Origin: RPQJ01 sp963846315
GTDB lineage: Bacteria > Pseudomonadota > Gammaproteobacteria > Steroidobacterales > Steroidobacteraceae
Length of the DNA: 64,000 nt
Direction of reading: 5' to 3'
Assembly: GCA_963846315.1 (NCBI GenBank)
Contig: CAWJVM010000006.1
Span: forward strand, 1 to 64,000
Part shown: in pieces, positions 53,096-61,249 of the stretch
Numbering within the stretch: position 1 is the first letter of the stretch
Layout: each line of letters begins with the position of its first letter
Made by a program: the position numbers and the translations under genes
Notes under the pieces: generated by a model
What the model saw: only the letters and a program-made list of their open reading frames with translations
What the model was told of the DNA's origin: nothing
Databases searched by the model: none

Positions 53096-54203
53096 CTAAC
53101 CTGAGAAAGTGGATTCACGGTATCCAGAATGCGTCTTGTACAGGCGCGGCGCAGGTCCGGCGGGGAGATTTCCCCGCTTGCCAGGTTGCGACCTGGCTGC
53201 GGCCAGCGTCGCGGACGGCAGCTCCCCATGCGCCCGGCGATAGGCTGCAGAGAACCGGCCGAGGTGGCTGAAGCCGCAATCCAGCGCGACTGTGGAAATC
53301 GCGACTCCGGGGGGAGCTTGCATCAGGTGGGCGCGGGCTGCAGCCAGGCGCCGCGCATTTACCCACTCGAGTGGAGACTGCGCGTAGCGCGCCAGCATCA
53401 GCTTCTGCAATGCTCGCCAGCGGACGCCAGACACTGCGCACAACTGGTCGAGCGTGATGCTTTCGCCGAGATGCACGTTCAGCCATTTCTCCAACCGCTC
53501 GACTCGCTGCAGACCTCCGGCCGGGGCAGCCCGAGCGCCCGCCTGCTCAATCACCAGCCCAGCGACCCACGATGCGACTTCCGCCTCGAAAGTTTCGACG
53601 TTGCTGTAGACGCCCCAGGGAAGGGTGCCTTTCGCCGCCGCGAACATCCGGTCATAAATGGCGCGGAGCGTCGCCAGGCGCCCGGCGTCGACCGAAAGTC
53701 TCGACCGATTTCAGCAGTAGAGGCTTTGAACGACCTCGCATCCGTCCGGAGATCTCACGGCAGAGCAGATCGCGATCGACTCGCAGCCCCAGAAAGTCGC
53801 CTGCAGGCGCGTGTGCCAAGTATTCATTGTCAGGTGCGATGAAGAGCGCTCTCGACGGCTCCGCGTGCCATGCCTTGCGCCCGATGTTGAACGTGTATCC
53901 CGTCCGCAACGGCAAGAACAGCATCGGTGAACGATCGGCCGCCCGCATCGCCTGCCGCACCGCAACCTTTATTTGAACCGCCGTGAGACCTCGCGTTGCG
54001 GCTCCGGCCAATTCGTACGCGAACGGATCCCTGCCGTATGGCGCCCTGATGTGGTGGCCAAACTGTCCGAGGAAAGCGAGAGTCTCGTCGAGGTCCCGCG
54101 ACTGAAAGTGGTTAATGGCCACGTCGGACATGCCGAGTCCGTCCGGATCGGACGCGGCAAAACCATCGCCTGACGCTTTCGAGTAGCTTGCAGCGCCAAC
54201 CAT
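53096..54203 (-). pseudogene. AraC-family regulator, one frameshift
   Basis: The N-terminal frame (54203 to about 53694) encodes the ligand domain (INHFQSRDLDETLAFLGQFG, FLPLRTGYTFNIGRKAWHAE). The C-terminal frame (about 53694 to 53096) carries the DNA-binding domain (LNVHLGESITLDQLCAVSGV, ISTVALDCGFSHLGRFSAAYRRAHGELPS). Deleting one base near 53693 joins them through VDAGRLATLRAIYDRMFAAA without a break. It is upstream of the small secreted protein on the same strand. Real inactivation or a base error, as in katG. Confidence 0.8.
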
Positions 54204-54400
54204 GCTCCACCCCCAACTCGCGACCCTGCTTTAGCTGAACGCCCACCCGCTCCGACCGATGACGGGGCGGTTTGAGGGTATTCGTGTTGGGAATGGTTCG
54301 GCCTCGAACGGCAAGTGGATTCTCTCGCCTATACCCCGGGCGGCGCGTTGAGAACACTTTAGCGGGAGATGGCTGGCGTGGACCGAGCCTGCGAGAAAGC

Positions 54401-54502
54401 TGGAGCGGGTAATGGGAATCGAACCCAAGTGAGTTGCCCAGTACCGCGCGCCAGGTCAACTACTTACGGACGATGGCGGCCCCGCGTGTGATTGGCGTGT
54501 GA
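54401..54502 (-). repeat. tRNA-Gly-end cassette repeat, copy B
   Basis: Minus strand ends with the last 30 nt of a tRNA-Gly-like gene (T arm, acceptor CACCCGC, TCCA) with one change in the acceptor (ATTACCCGC); about 45 nt of partly conserved sequence (CCAGGTCAACTACTTAC) follow, then CGTGTGATTGGCGTGTGA at the other end. No other tRNA arm is present. It bounds the HigA/aquaporin cassette on the left. Confidence 0.88.
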
Positions 54503-54521
54503 ACAACGGAGCGTCGGTGCA

Positions 54522-54815
54522 TCAGGCAGCCGTGAGGCGAGCCTTGGCCACACGGCTCAGGTCCACCTGCTGTTTTGCGCGCCAGAGATCATGGGTGTAC
54601 TGCATGGCGAGCCAGCTCTCCGGCGAACGGCCCAGGCACTTCGACAGCCTGAGAGCCATCTCCGGACTCACACCGCTGGCACCAGTCAGCACCCTATTCA
54701 AGGTCGAGGGCGCGACCCCCAGCTTGGCGGCCAACTCACGGCCGCTCAGTCCGTTGGGTTCGAGATACACCGCGGAGATGAACTCGCCGGGATGCGGAGG
54801 GTTGTGCATGGTCAT
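54522..54815 (-). CDS. higA: HigA-type antitoxin
   Basis: A 97-residue XRE-type DNA-binding antitoxin. It opens with MTMHNPPHPGEF, the usual HigA start, and has a helix-turn-helix at about residues 24-60 (LSGRELAAKLGVAPSTLNRVL) and SKCLGRSPESWLAMQYTHDLWRAK. Its start overlaps the stop of a HigB fragment (ATGA), the normal higBA order. With the toxin truncated it is an orphan antitoxin. It begins 20 nt from the tRNA-end repeat. Confidence 0.88.
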   Translation of the reverse strand: MTMHNPPHPGEFISAVYLEPNGLSGRELAAKLGVAPSTLNRVLTGASGVSPEMALRLSKCLGRSPESWLAMQYTHDLWRAKQQVDLSRVAKARLTAA

Positions 54816-54915
54816 CAGTGGTAGTCTTCGTAGTCGAGCACGTACGCCTGCCCGTCGCGAAACTCGAACGTCAGTCGCCAGTTGCCGTTGACCCGGACAG
54901 ACCTACGTGGCGGGG
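54815..54915 (-). pseudogene. higB: HigB-type toxin, C-terminal fragment only
   Basis: Only about the last 33 codons are recognisable: RSVRVNGNWRLTFEFRDG, then YVLDYEDYH, the typical HigB C terminus. Upstream the frame runs into the end of the aquaporin gene and bears no toxin sequence. The breakpoint lies within a few bases of the aquaporin stop codon, suggesting an insertion or deletion that brought the two together. Confidence 0.82.
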
Positions 54916-55608
54916 TTAACCGGTCTCGTCGGCACCGATGAAGCGGTAGATTGCGGCGCCGATGACAGCACCGACGATCGGCGCCAGCCAAAACAGCCAG
55001 AGCTGGGCGATTGCCCACCCGCCGACGTAGAGCGCAACACCGGTGCTGCGCGCCGGGTTCACTGAGGTGTTAGTCACCGGAATGCTGATCAGGTGGATGA
55101 GAGTCAGGCACAAGCCGATTGCGATCGGAGCCAGCCCCGCCGGCGCGCGTCGATCGGTGGAGCCGACGATAACCAGCAGGAACATCATGGTCATGACGAC
55201 TTCAGTGACCAGCGCGGCCTTGAAACTGTACCCGCCCGGCGAGTGTTCGCCGTAGCCGTTCGACGCGAAGCCTGCCGCGACGTCGAAACCCGCTTGGCCA
55301 CTTGCAATTACGTATAGGACGCCCCCCGCCGCGATTCCGCCGAGCACCTGCGCAATGATGTACGCAGGCAACTCGCGCGCTGGAAATCGGCCAGCGGCCC
55401 AGAGGCCCACTGAGACTGCCGGATTCAGGTGACACCCCGAGATGTGACCGATCGCGAATGCCATCGTCAGCACGGTCAGACCGAACGCCAGCGACACGCC
55501 AAGCAGGCCGATTCCCACCTCGGGGAACGCCGCCGCCAGCACGGCGCTACCGCAGCCGCCCAGCACCAGCCAGAAGGTGCCGAAGAACTCCGCTCCGTAT
55601 TTCCTCAC
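54916..55608 (-). CDS. aqpZ: Aquaporin Z-type water channel
   Basis: A 230-residue six-helix channel with both pore motifs: HLNPAVSVG at about residue 62 and SVNPARSTG at about 185, plus the family start MRKYGAEFFGTFWLVLGGCGSAV. Selectivity-filter context (GHISGCHLNPA) is of the water-specific AqpZ kind rather than GlpF. All features of a functional channel are present. It sits in the cassette between two tRNA-end repeats and has probably been acquired; its end abuts a truncated HigB gene. Confidence 0.93.
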   Translation of the reverse strand: MRKYGAEFFGTFWLVLGGCGSAVLAAAFPEVGIGLLGVSLAFGLTVLTMAFAIGHISGCHLNPAVSVGLWAAGRFPARELPAYIIAQVLGGIAAGGVLYVIASGQAGFDVAAGFASNGYGEHSPGGYSFKAALVTEVVMTMMFLLVIVGSTDRRAPAGLAPIAIGLCLTLIHLISIPVTNTSVNPARSTGVALYVGGWAIAQLWLFWLAPIVGAVIGAAIYRFIGADETG

Positions 55609-55789
55609 GTTGATCTCCCGATCTGGTGTGGTGAGTCGGTCCGCGCAGGGACCTGAACCGATGCGCGTGCGTGATGCTTCGTAAGACCGAACCTACAAGA
55701 GGCGCTCCGATGGACGGACTGAGCCGTCCGCGCAGGAGAACTATCCTCGCTGTATTACGCCAACCAACTGCTGGCGTCTAGGGGGGTAC

Positions 55790-56224
55790 ATGAAGACCAT
55801 CAGCACGCTCGTGTTTGCATTGGCACTGATGTCGCCGGCCGTGTTCGCTGCCGATCCCAACTACGGGTGCGATAGCGTCAACTTCGGCGACGAGGTGCTC
55901 GCGAAGATGCCCAATGCGAAGGCCTTGTGCCGCGGCATTGCCGAAAAGAACGGGGGTATCTACGTCCATTACATCGCGGAGGTGGAATCCAGGGACGCGT
56001 CCAGCGTCACAGTGAAGTTCCTGGACAAGGACAACAAACCCGTCACGCGTGTGAAATTCGAACCGATGGCGGACCAGACGGTGATGATGGACAAGAAGTC
56101 CGTAAAGTATTCGTCATTGAAGAAGGGCGAGAAGATCGACATCTGGATCGAACACAAAAAGTGGGGCCTCTACGCAAGTCCTGACGGGTCGGCCATGAAG
56201 ATCAACTCTGTCGAACGCCTCTGA
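55790..56224 (+). CDS. Small secreted protein of unknown function
   Basis: A 144-residue protein with a clear signal peptide (MKTISTLVFALALMSPAVFA, then AD). The mature part contains two Cys (YGCDSVN and ALCRGIAEK), IYVHYIAEVESRD, VKFLDKDNKPVTRVKFEP and a Lys-rich end (KKGEKIDIWIEHKKWGLY). No family is recognised. It faces right in the cassette, divergent from the aquaporin, and ends about 300 nt from the next tRNA-end repeat. Confidence 0.72.
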   Translation: MKTISTLVFALALMSPAVFAADPNYGCDSVNFGDEVLAKMPNAKALCRGIAEKNGGIYVHYIAEVESRDASSVTVKFLDKDNKPVTRVKFEPMADQTVMMDKKSVKYSSLKKGEKIDIWIEHKKWGLYASPDGSAMKINSVERL

Positions 56225-56540
56225 CGGACGGGATGCCATCGAGTGCGCTTCTGGGGCAAGCATTCCACGAGTGCATCGTCGTGACTAACGCCTAGGGGCC
56301 CAAGCCTCGGCGGAGTTCGACCGCGAGTCTCCGCACCACGCGGACTTGCTCGCAATGCGAATGTCGAAGGGAGTTCCGTCAGTCGCGGACATTCCAAAAC
56401 GCCTGCTGCGCGGCGCTCACGACCCGCCCCCGGTCCTCGCCCGACCGGCGAGCGTCCATCGACGTGCTCACGCGGTTCGATTAACCAGTTCAATCGCGTC
56501 AGGTGTGACGCATTGGGCGCACTGGCCGAGGATGGAGGAT
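56225..56540. other. Gene-free stretch before repeat copy C
   Basis: About 316 nt without a convincing reading frame, hairpin terminator or recognised repeat; it fills the gap between the secreted-protein gene and the tRNA-end repeat. Confidence 0.6.
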
Positions 56541-56642
56541 TGGAGCGGGTGATGGGAATCGAACCCACATGATTTGCCCAACTCCGCCCACTCGATCAAT
56601 CACTTCCGAAGAGCGCTGCTCGGCGTGTGATTGACGTGTGAA
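56541..56642 (-). repeat. tRNA-Gly-end cassette repeat, copy C
   Basis: Same layout as copy B with the acceptor sequence CATCACCCGCTCCA and the distal pair CGTGTGATTGACGTGTGA. It separates the aquaporin cassette from the amidohydrolase cassette. Confidence 0.9.
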
Positions 56643-56691
56643 CGTGCGGCGCAGCGCCATTCCCGATTGAACTGCGTCCCGGCCGCGGTAG

Positions 56692-58044
56692 TCACTGCAA
56701 GGTGTTCTTGTAGATCCTGCCGTCTTTCATGATCACCTGGAAGTTGCGGGCCGGGTCCGCGACGAGCGCGATGTTCTCGAGCGGATTGCCGTCGACGAGC
56801 AGCAGGTCCGCCAGCGCGCCTTCCTCGACCACGCCGAGCTTGCCAGGATAGGGATTGCGCTTGCCCGACAGCGCCAGCAACTGGGCGTTAGTGCCCGTCG
56901 CCTGCGCGAGGGCTTCGGCCGGCGTGAACCACGTGGCAATCTTGGCCAGTAGCGCGCCCTGCTGCAGGGCGAGGGCCGGCGAGAAAAGCACGTCGGTGCC
57001 CCACGCGGTCTTGATGCCGTACTTCTTTGCGAGCTCGTACGTCTTCGCCGTGCCGGCGAAGACCTCTACCGCCTTCGCGCGCTGCTCCGAACCTGGCGGG
57101 AAGCCCTCTGCGAGCTCGTCTGGTAGCGGCTGCATGCTCAGCCACACGCCCTTCTCGGCCATCATGCGGGCCGTCGCATCGTCCATCAGGTGCGCGTGCT
57201 CGATGCACTGCACGCCCGCGGCCATTGCGCGCTGGACCGCCGCCGGCGTGTAGGCGTGCACGGTGACGTACGTGCCCCAGTTCGCGGCGGCCTCGACGGC
57301 GGCGCGAAGTTCTGCCTCGGTGAATGTCGAGACATCGAGGGGACTGTGCGGCGACGACACGCCGCCGCCGGCCGACAGCTTGATCTGCGAAGCGCCCTGC
57401 ATGAGCTGTTCGCGCACGCGCACCGTTACTTCGTCCGCGCCGTCCGCGATCATCGCCGCGCCGACCTGCTCGGCGCGCGACGCGGGTGCGCCGATCGTCC
57501 GCGGTACTTCCCACGACGCACGGAAATCGCCGTGGCCGCTGGTGACGCTGATCATCGCGCCCGAGGGGTAGATGCGCGGGCCGGGCAGGGCACCTTCGTC
57601 GATCGCGCGCTTCAATCCGAACGACGATCCACCCACGTCCCGGACCGTCGTGAACCCGCGCATCAGCGTAGCAGTCGCCTCGGCGGCACCCAACACGTTC
57701 AGGTAGCCCACGTCGACGGTCAGCAGCTCGGTGAAGCGCGGCCGCACCAGCAGCGTGTGCCAGTGCGCATCGATCAGCCCGGGCATCAGCGTGCGACCGC
57801 CGCCGTCGACCACGACGCTGCCGATCGCCGGATCGACCGGTATCGGTGCACGGGAAATGCGCTCGATCCGGTTGCCGCGCACCAGCACGTTCGACGGTGC
57901 CGACAGGGACTTGCCCTTGCCGTCATAAATGCGGACGTTCTGGAACAGCGTCGCCCCGGCGACCGTCGTCTGCGCCGCAGCCACGCTGCCGATCGAGCAC
58001 AGCCACGCTGACACGGCGATCGACTTGATGAATGCGCGCATCAT
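56692..58044 (-). CDS. Exported amidohydrolase (imidazolonepropionase/prolidase-like)
   Basis: A 450-residue metal-dependent amidohydrolase with a signal peptide (cleavage near AAAQT). The metal site begins with DAHWHTLL at about residue 95 (HxH). A later His in HAYTPAAVQRAM (about 265), EHAHLMDD (about 288) and Asp in WGTDVLFSP (about 340) complete the binuclear centre seen in the family; the metal-bridging Lys position could be filled by IKLSAGGG at about 215. Close kin hydrolyse cyclic amides, dipeptides or organophosphates, so the substrate is open. It fills the cassette between repeats C and D alone. Confidence 0.88.
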   Translation of the reverse strand: MMRAFIKSIAVSAWLCSIGSVAAAQTTVAGATLFQNVRIYDGKGKSLSAPSNVLVRGNRIERISRAPIPVDPAIGSVVVDGGGRTLMPGLIDAHWHTLLVRPRFTELLTVDVGYLNVLGAAEATATLMRGFTTVRDVGGSSFGLKRAIDEGALPGPRIYPSGAMISVTSGHGDFRASWEVPRTIGAPASRAEQVGAAMIADGADEVTVRVREQLMQGASQIKLSAGGGVSSPHSPLDVSTFTEAELRAAVEAAANWGTYVTVHAYTPAAVQRAMAAGVQCIEHAHLMDDATARMMAEKGVWLSMQPLPDELAEGFPPGSEQRAKAVEVFAGTAKTYELAKKYGIKTAWGTDVLFSPALALQQGALLAKIATWFTPAEALAQATGTNAQLLALSGKRNPYPGKLGVVEEGALADLLLVDGNPLENIALVADPARNFQVIMKDGRIYKNTLQ

Positions 58045-58192
58045 GGATTGGGCTCCCCGGATCGCCCGTTGCAGTTTCTGTCGGCTTAGACGCCAAGGAT
58101 ACTACTGGTAGAGCGGCACGCCTGCCACCAACGCAGGGGCGCGCGCGACTCTGGATGGCGCTTGCTGACGATGTCTCAGCTTGGCGGGAAAG

Positions 58193-58294
58193 TGGAGCGG
58201 GTGATGGGAATCGAACCCACGTGAGTTGCCCTGCGCCGCTCGCCCAATCAATCACTTACCTACAGCGTTGGTCACGCGTGTGATTCACGTGTGA
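58193..58294 (-). repeat. tRNA-Gly-end cassette repeat, copy D
   Basis: Same layout as the other copies, with tRNA end CATCACCCGCTCCA and the distal pair CGTGTGATTCACGTGTGA. It lies 22 nt from the antitoxin gene and separates the amidohydrolase and toxin-antitoxin cassettes. Confidence 0.9.
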
Positions 58295-58316
58295 CAGCCG
58301 GACGATCCGGATTGAC

Positions 58317-58628
58317 TCAGGATACCGGTTCAGCCACGAGCCTCACGCCGAGGGCAGCGCAGACCCGCGATACCGTTTCGAACCGCGGCTGAGCGCCCGG
58401 TCGTAGCGCTTTGTAAAGCGCCTCGCGCGCGAGCCCCGTCGACTTCGCTATATCGCTCATGCCCCTCGCGCGCGCAATGTCGCCGAGCGCCGCCGCCAGC
58501 AGAGCCGGATCATTCTCGGCCAACACGGCGGTGAGGTATTCGGCTACTGCTTCGTCGCTGTCGAGATACTCCGCGGGATCGAATTCCGGCAGAGCACTGG
58601 CTTTGACTGTCTTGCGCTTCATGATCAT
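58317..58628 (-). CDS. Antitoxin of HI1420 type
   Basis: A 103-residue DNA-binding antitoxin of the family usually downstream of an HI1419-like toxin. The N-terminal part (ASALPEFDPAEYLDSDEAVA) is the toxin-binding region, and a helix-turn-helix at about residues 56-95 reads MSDIAKSTGLAREALYKALR. Its start overlaps the toxin stop (ATGA), so antitoxin translation follows the toxin's. The left-cluster copy has lost this helix-turn-helix. Confidence 0.88.
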   Translation of the reverse strand: MIMKRKTVKASALPEFDPAEYLDSDEAVAEYLTAVLAENDPALLAAALGDIARARGMSDIAKSTGLAREALYKALRPGAQPRFETVSRVCAALGVRLVAEPVS

Positions 58629-58924
58629 TCCTCTTCAATCACCGCAGCGCGACGCTGCGCCGCGATGATGTCCGCTCGCTGCGAGGACTTCGCTCCACCA
58701 CCGAGCATCACGACCAGTTGGGTACCACGCAAGGTGAAGTACATGCGCCAGCCGGGACCGAAATGCTCACGCATTTCGACGACACCCTTGCCGACGGGCT
58801 TCACGTCACCCAAGTTACCCAGCGAGGCCTTACGGAGCCGCGCAACCAGCCGACGCTGTGCCGTCTTGTCACTCAGACCTTTCAGCCAAGCGTCGAACTC
58901 GGGCAGGGTCTTGATGACGTACAC
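58625..58924 (-). CDS. RelE-superfamily toxin of HI1419 type
   Basis: A 99-residue toxin of the RelE/ParE fold. It has FDAWLKGLSDKTAQRRLVAR, then ASLGNLGDVKPVGKGVVEM and the C-terminal GWRMYFTLRGTQLVVMLGGG, ending in KSSQRADIIAAQRRAAVIEEE. Toxin-first order is characteristic of this pair. Likely target: translation or mRNA (family-level inference). Intact, unlike its left-cluster copy. It begins 123 nt from the next tRNA-end repeat. Confidence 0.88.
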   Translation of the reverse strand: MYVIKTLPEFDAWLKGLSDKTAQRRLVARLRKASLGNLGDVKPVGKGVVEMREHFGPGWRMYFTLRGTQLVVMLGGGAKSSQRADIIAAQRRAAVIEEE

Positions 58925-59046
58925 GCCGCAATTGTAATCGTTCGATTACACCCCTGCAAGACAGTGCGGGCCGTGCAGTCGCGTGGAATGGCGCGCCGCG
59001 AGACATGGATGGCCGTGCGGAGCCCTGATTGCTTGTCAGGTGAGAT

Positions 59047-59148
59047 TGGAGCGGGTGATGGGAATCGAACCCACGTGAGCGTCGCCACCCCGCCCGCCAG
59101 ATCAACTACTTACTGAGGACGGTGGCTCCGCGTGTGATTGGCGTGTGA
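59047..59148 (-). repeat. tRNA-Gly-end cassette repeat, copy E
   Basis: Same layout, with tRNA end CATCACCCGCTCCA, the CCAGATCAACTACTTAC block and the distal CGTGTGATTGGCGTGTGA. It is the rightmost copy seen and closes the toxin-antitoxin cassette. Confidence 0.9.
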
Positions 59149-59225
59149 ATCTGGGGCGAACCTCGCAACTAGTCCATACGCGGCATTACCTTCCTTACGC
59201 GGACAACGGACATCCGCTACGGCCC

Positions 59226-60107
59226 TTAGAAGGAAGCGCTATAGAAGACCATCGGACCTCGGTATGCCCAGTCGAGCTTGCCGTTGAATTTGCGTCGGTC
59301 GACGTCGACGGTGACCGAGAACGAGTCATACCCGATCCCCACGCCGAGCCACTTTTTCGGCTGCCAGCTCAGCGCCACCTTGTAGTCCTGCAGGTTGCCG
59401 TCGTAGCCACCCGTCGACAAGGTGAAGAACTGCCCGGACGCGTCGATCCAGAGATTGTGCGGCAACCCCCAGGTGCCGCGAAGGCCAATGACCGGCAGCG
59501 GCTCACCGACACTGGCACTGTCGCTGATGCGTTCGGTGATCGACTGTTCCGGCAACGTCACCGTCGCGGCCAGCTTCGCTTCGAGTTCCGTGTAATGCAT
59601 GCCGAGCGACACGGACAATTCGTAGTGATCGCGATGCAGAAATGCGTACTCGTAGGCGAGTTCATAGATGGAGAACTTGAACTCGCCGTTCACCTTGGCG
59701 TCGACAGGGAAGGCCACGTCACCCCATACGACGTCCTCGGCAAATGTCTCGGAGTCACTGCGGGAGGAGTTGAACACCAACGCACGCAGTTTGTGCCGCT
59801 CTGCAAACCGCCAGTAGCCATCCATCCGGAATCGATTCACGTCCCCCTTGCCGAATGTCTGCTCCCAATCGACGGGAGTGCCTTGGGTGCCGGCATTGCC
59901 GTCGAGACGCACCGTGGTGTCCGTGTTGATGATGAACGCCCCCAGTGCCACGTGGAGCGGATCCCGCAATAGGTCCGGCGCTTCTTCGCAGTACGCAGGA
60001 GACGGCGATAGGGCGAGTCCGGCAAGCACCGCCCAAGGCCAGCGGCATACGTCTACCCCCTGCGTCATCGTTTCTTGCGTGCCGTGCATTGCTTTCCACT
60101 CCGCCAT
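59226..60107 (-). CDS. Probable outer-membrane beta-barrel protein
   Basis: A 293-residue protein with a signal peptide near ALSPSPAYCEE and alternating polar/hydrophobic strands: DTTVRLDGN, FRMDGYWRFAERHKLRALVFN, KFSIYELAYEYAFLHR, YELSVSLGMHY and DYKVALSWQPKKWLGVGIGYDSFSVTV, ending with a terminal Phe (YSASF), the outer-membrane insertion signal. The start is uncertain: the Met at 60107 gives a long polar leader, and MTQGVD at about 60068 is an alternative. Specific role unknown; it shares its strand with the DUF3313 protein. Confidence 0.7.
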   Translation of the reverse strand: MAEWKAMHGTQETMTQGVDVCRWPWAVLAGLALSPSPAYCEEAPDLLRDPLHVALGAFIINTDTTVRLDGNAGTQGTPVDWEQTFGKGDVNRFRMDGYWRFAERHKLRALVFNSSRSDSETFAEDVVWGDVAFPVDAKVNGEFKFSIYELAYEYAFLHRDHYELSVSLGMHYTELEAKLAATVTLPEQSITERISDSASVGEPLPVIGLRGTWGLPHNLWIDASGQFFTLSTGGYDGNLQDYKVALSWQPKKWLGVGIGYDSFSVTVDVDRRKFNGKLDWAYRGPMVFYSASF

Positions 60108-60172
60108 CTCGATTCCACGATTCCTGGTTGCCCCATCTCAAGACGGCGATCCATGACGAAACTCACTGAATG

Positions 60173-60889
60173 TCAGGGCGTGATCGCTTTGCCATGCACG
60201 GCATCGAGGTGCTTGCGTAGCTTGACCGCCCATTCCCTCAGGATGTCGTCGGCCGCGACCGTGTTGGTCGCGCGATTGGCCTGCTGCGCCATGCCGCCCA
60301 TACCCTGATCCGCCTTCGCGTCCATGACACGGGCCAGAATCGTGTTGGTACTCGAATCCCACAGTTCGAGGTAAAGGGTCATCTGCCCGGCGGATGCGAC
60401 CACTGCCGTGCGCATGTCGGCGGTCTGCAGGTCGGGCGCATTGACGACCAGATTGACGAGCGCTGGTCGGAGGACGAGAACGTCCGGTGCGGCGGTATCG
60501 ACCACCTGGTAACCGCCGCTCTTCTCCAGTTCTTTCGTGAAGACCTTTTTGAACTCGGCCGCAAGAGCCGCCTTTATGCGTTCCATGTCGGCCGTGGTCA
60601 CACGCCCCTCGAGACCAGCCGTATCGTCGTTGTAGTTGCGTTGCCAGTTCTTCTCGAAATCGACGAAGCAATCTAGGATTGCCACGCGACTGTACTGGCT
60701 GAAGGTTGCTCCGGGCTTCAGGTAGACGACACGGGCGTCTTTGGTGTTGTGCTGCAGCTGGAGCCCTTCAGGACTGACCTCCGGCAGAGGCGGATCCTTC
60801 GCTAGGAGTGCCGGGGAATAGCCGAGCGCCAGACCCGCGACGACACAGACGGTCCACGCGAATCGATGAATTGGCAAACTGCGAGTCAT
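60173..60889 (-). CDS. DUF3313-family exported protein
   Basis: A 238-residue protein with a signal peptide (cleavage near LLAKD). The DUF3313 pattern covers most of the rest: GLQLQHNTKDARVVYLKPGA, YSRVAILDCFVDFEKNWQR, then FTKELEKSGGYQVVDTAAPD, VLRPALVNLVVNAPD and LYLELWDSSTNTILARVMD. Members are small exported proteins or lipoproteins of unknown function; this one lacks a lipobox. It precedes the OMP gene on the same strand with a 65-nt gap. Confidence 0.82.
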   Translation of the reverse strand: MTRSLPIHRFAWTVCVVAGLALGYSPALLAKDPPLPEVSPEGLQLQHNTKDARVVYLKPGATFSQYSRVAILDCFVDFEKNWQRNYNDDTAGLEGRVTTADMERIKAALAAEFKKVFTKELEKSGGYQVVDTAAPDVLVLRPALVNLVVNAPDLQTADMRTAVVASAGQMTLYLELWDSSTNTILARVMDAKADQGMGGMAQQANRATNTVAADDILREWAVKLRKHLDAVHGKAITP

Positions 60890-60907
60890 GCGAATCTCCT
60901 TCAGAAA

Positions 60908-61190
60908 TTACCAGCGAAAAGTCGCACCCAGCGCCGGGCCGTTGAAATTCACGTTGTCGATGGCCTTGCCCGACTCCATTTGGTAATCCATGTACCGCTA
61001 GGTGACACCGAGGTCGCCCCAGCCGAACGAATACGCGAGGCCTAGCAAACCCTGCCAGGTGAGGTCGGAATCGCCAGTGCCGACGTCGAGGTAATAGGGC
61101 ACTGACCAGGCATGGCCGGCACCGAAGATGTATAGCGGACCCCTAAGCCATCCGCACCCATGGCCAAGGTGACTGGCCCGCCGCCAGCAC
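60908..61190 (-). pseudogene. Outer-membrane protein remnant with an internal stop
   Basis: One frame reads IFGAGHAWSVPYYLDVG, LTWQGLLGLAYSFGWGDLGVT, a TAG at about 60999-61001, then RYMDYQMESGKAIDN, ALGATFRW and a stop. The TAG stands where GVTYRYMDYQ would be expected (TAC to TAG). The pattern is the last third of a small barrel protein ending in aromatic Trp. Upstream of about 61145 the similarity ends, so the front is also missing. It follows the arylsulfatase gene on its strand. Confidence 0.65.
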
Positions 61191-61249
61191 ATTCAGGTCC
61201 TGGCGGCGGGATCATCGTGAGACATCGCGCGCGATGCCAGATGACGGAG

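Noticed and set aside
54220..54260. Inverted partial tRNA acceptor (CCACCCGCTCC) near 54244
   Set aside because: Only about 11 bases match and no T arm adjoins; most likely chance.
54401..59148. Intact tRNA genes at the repeats
   Set aside because: Only T arm and 3' acceptor are present; no GCGGGTG-like 5' strand, D arm or anticodon arm lies at the right distance in any copy.
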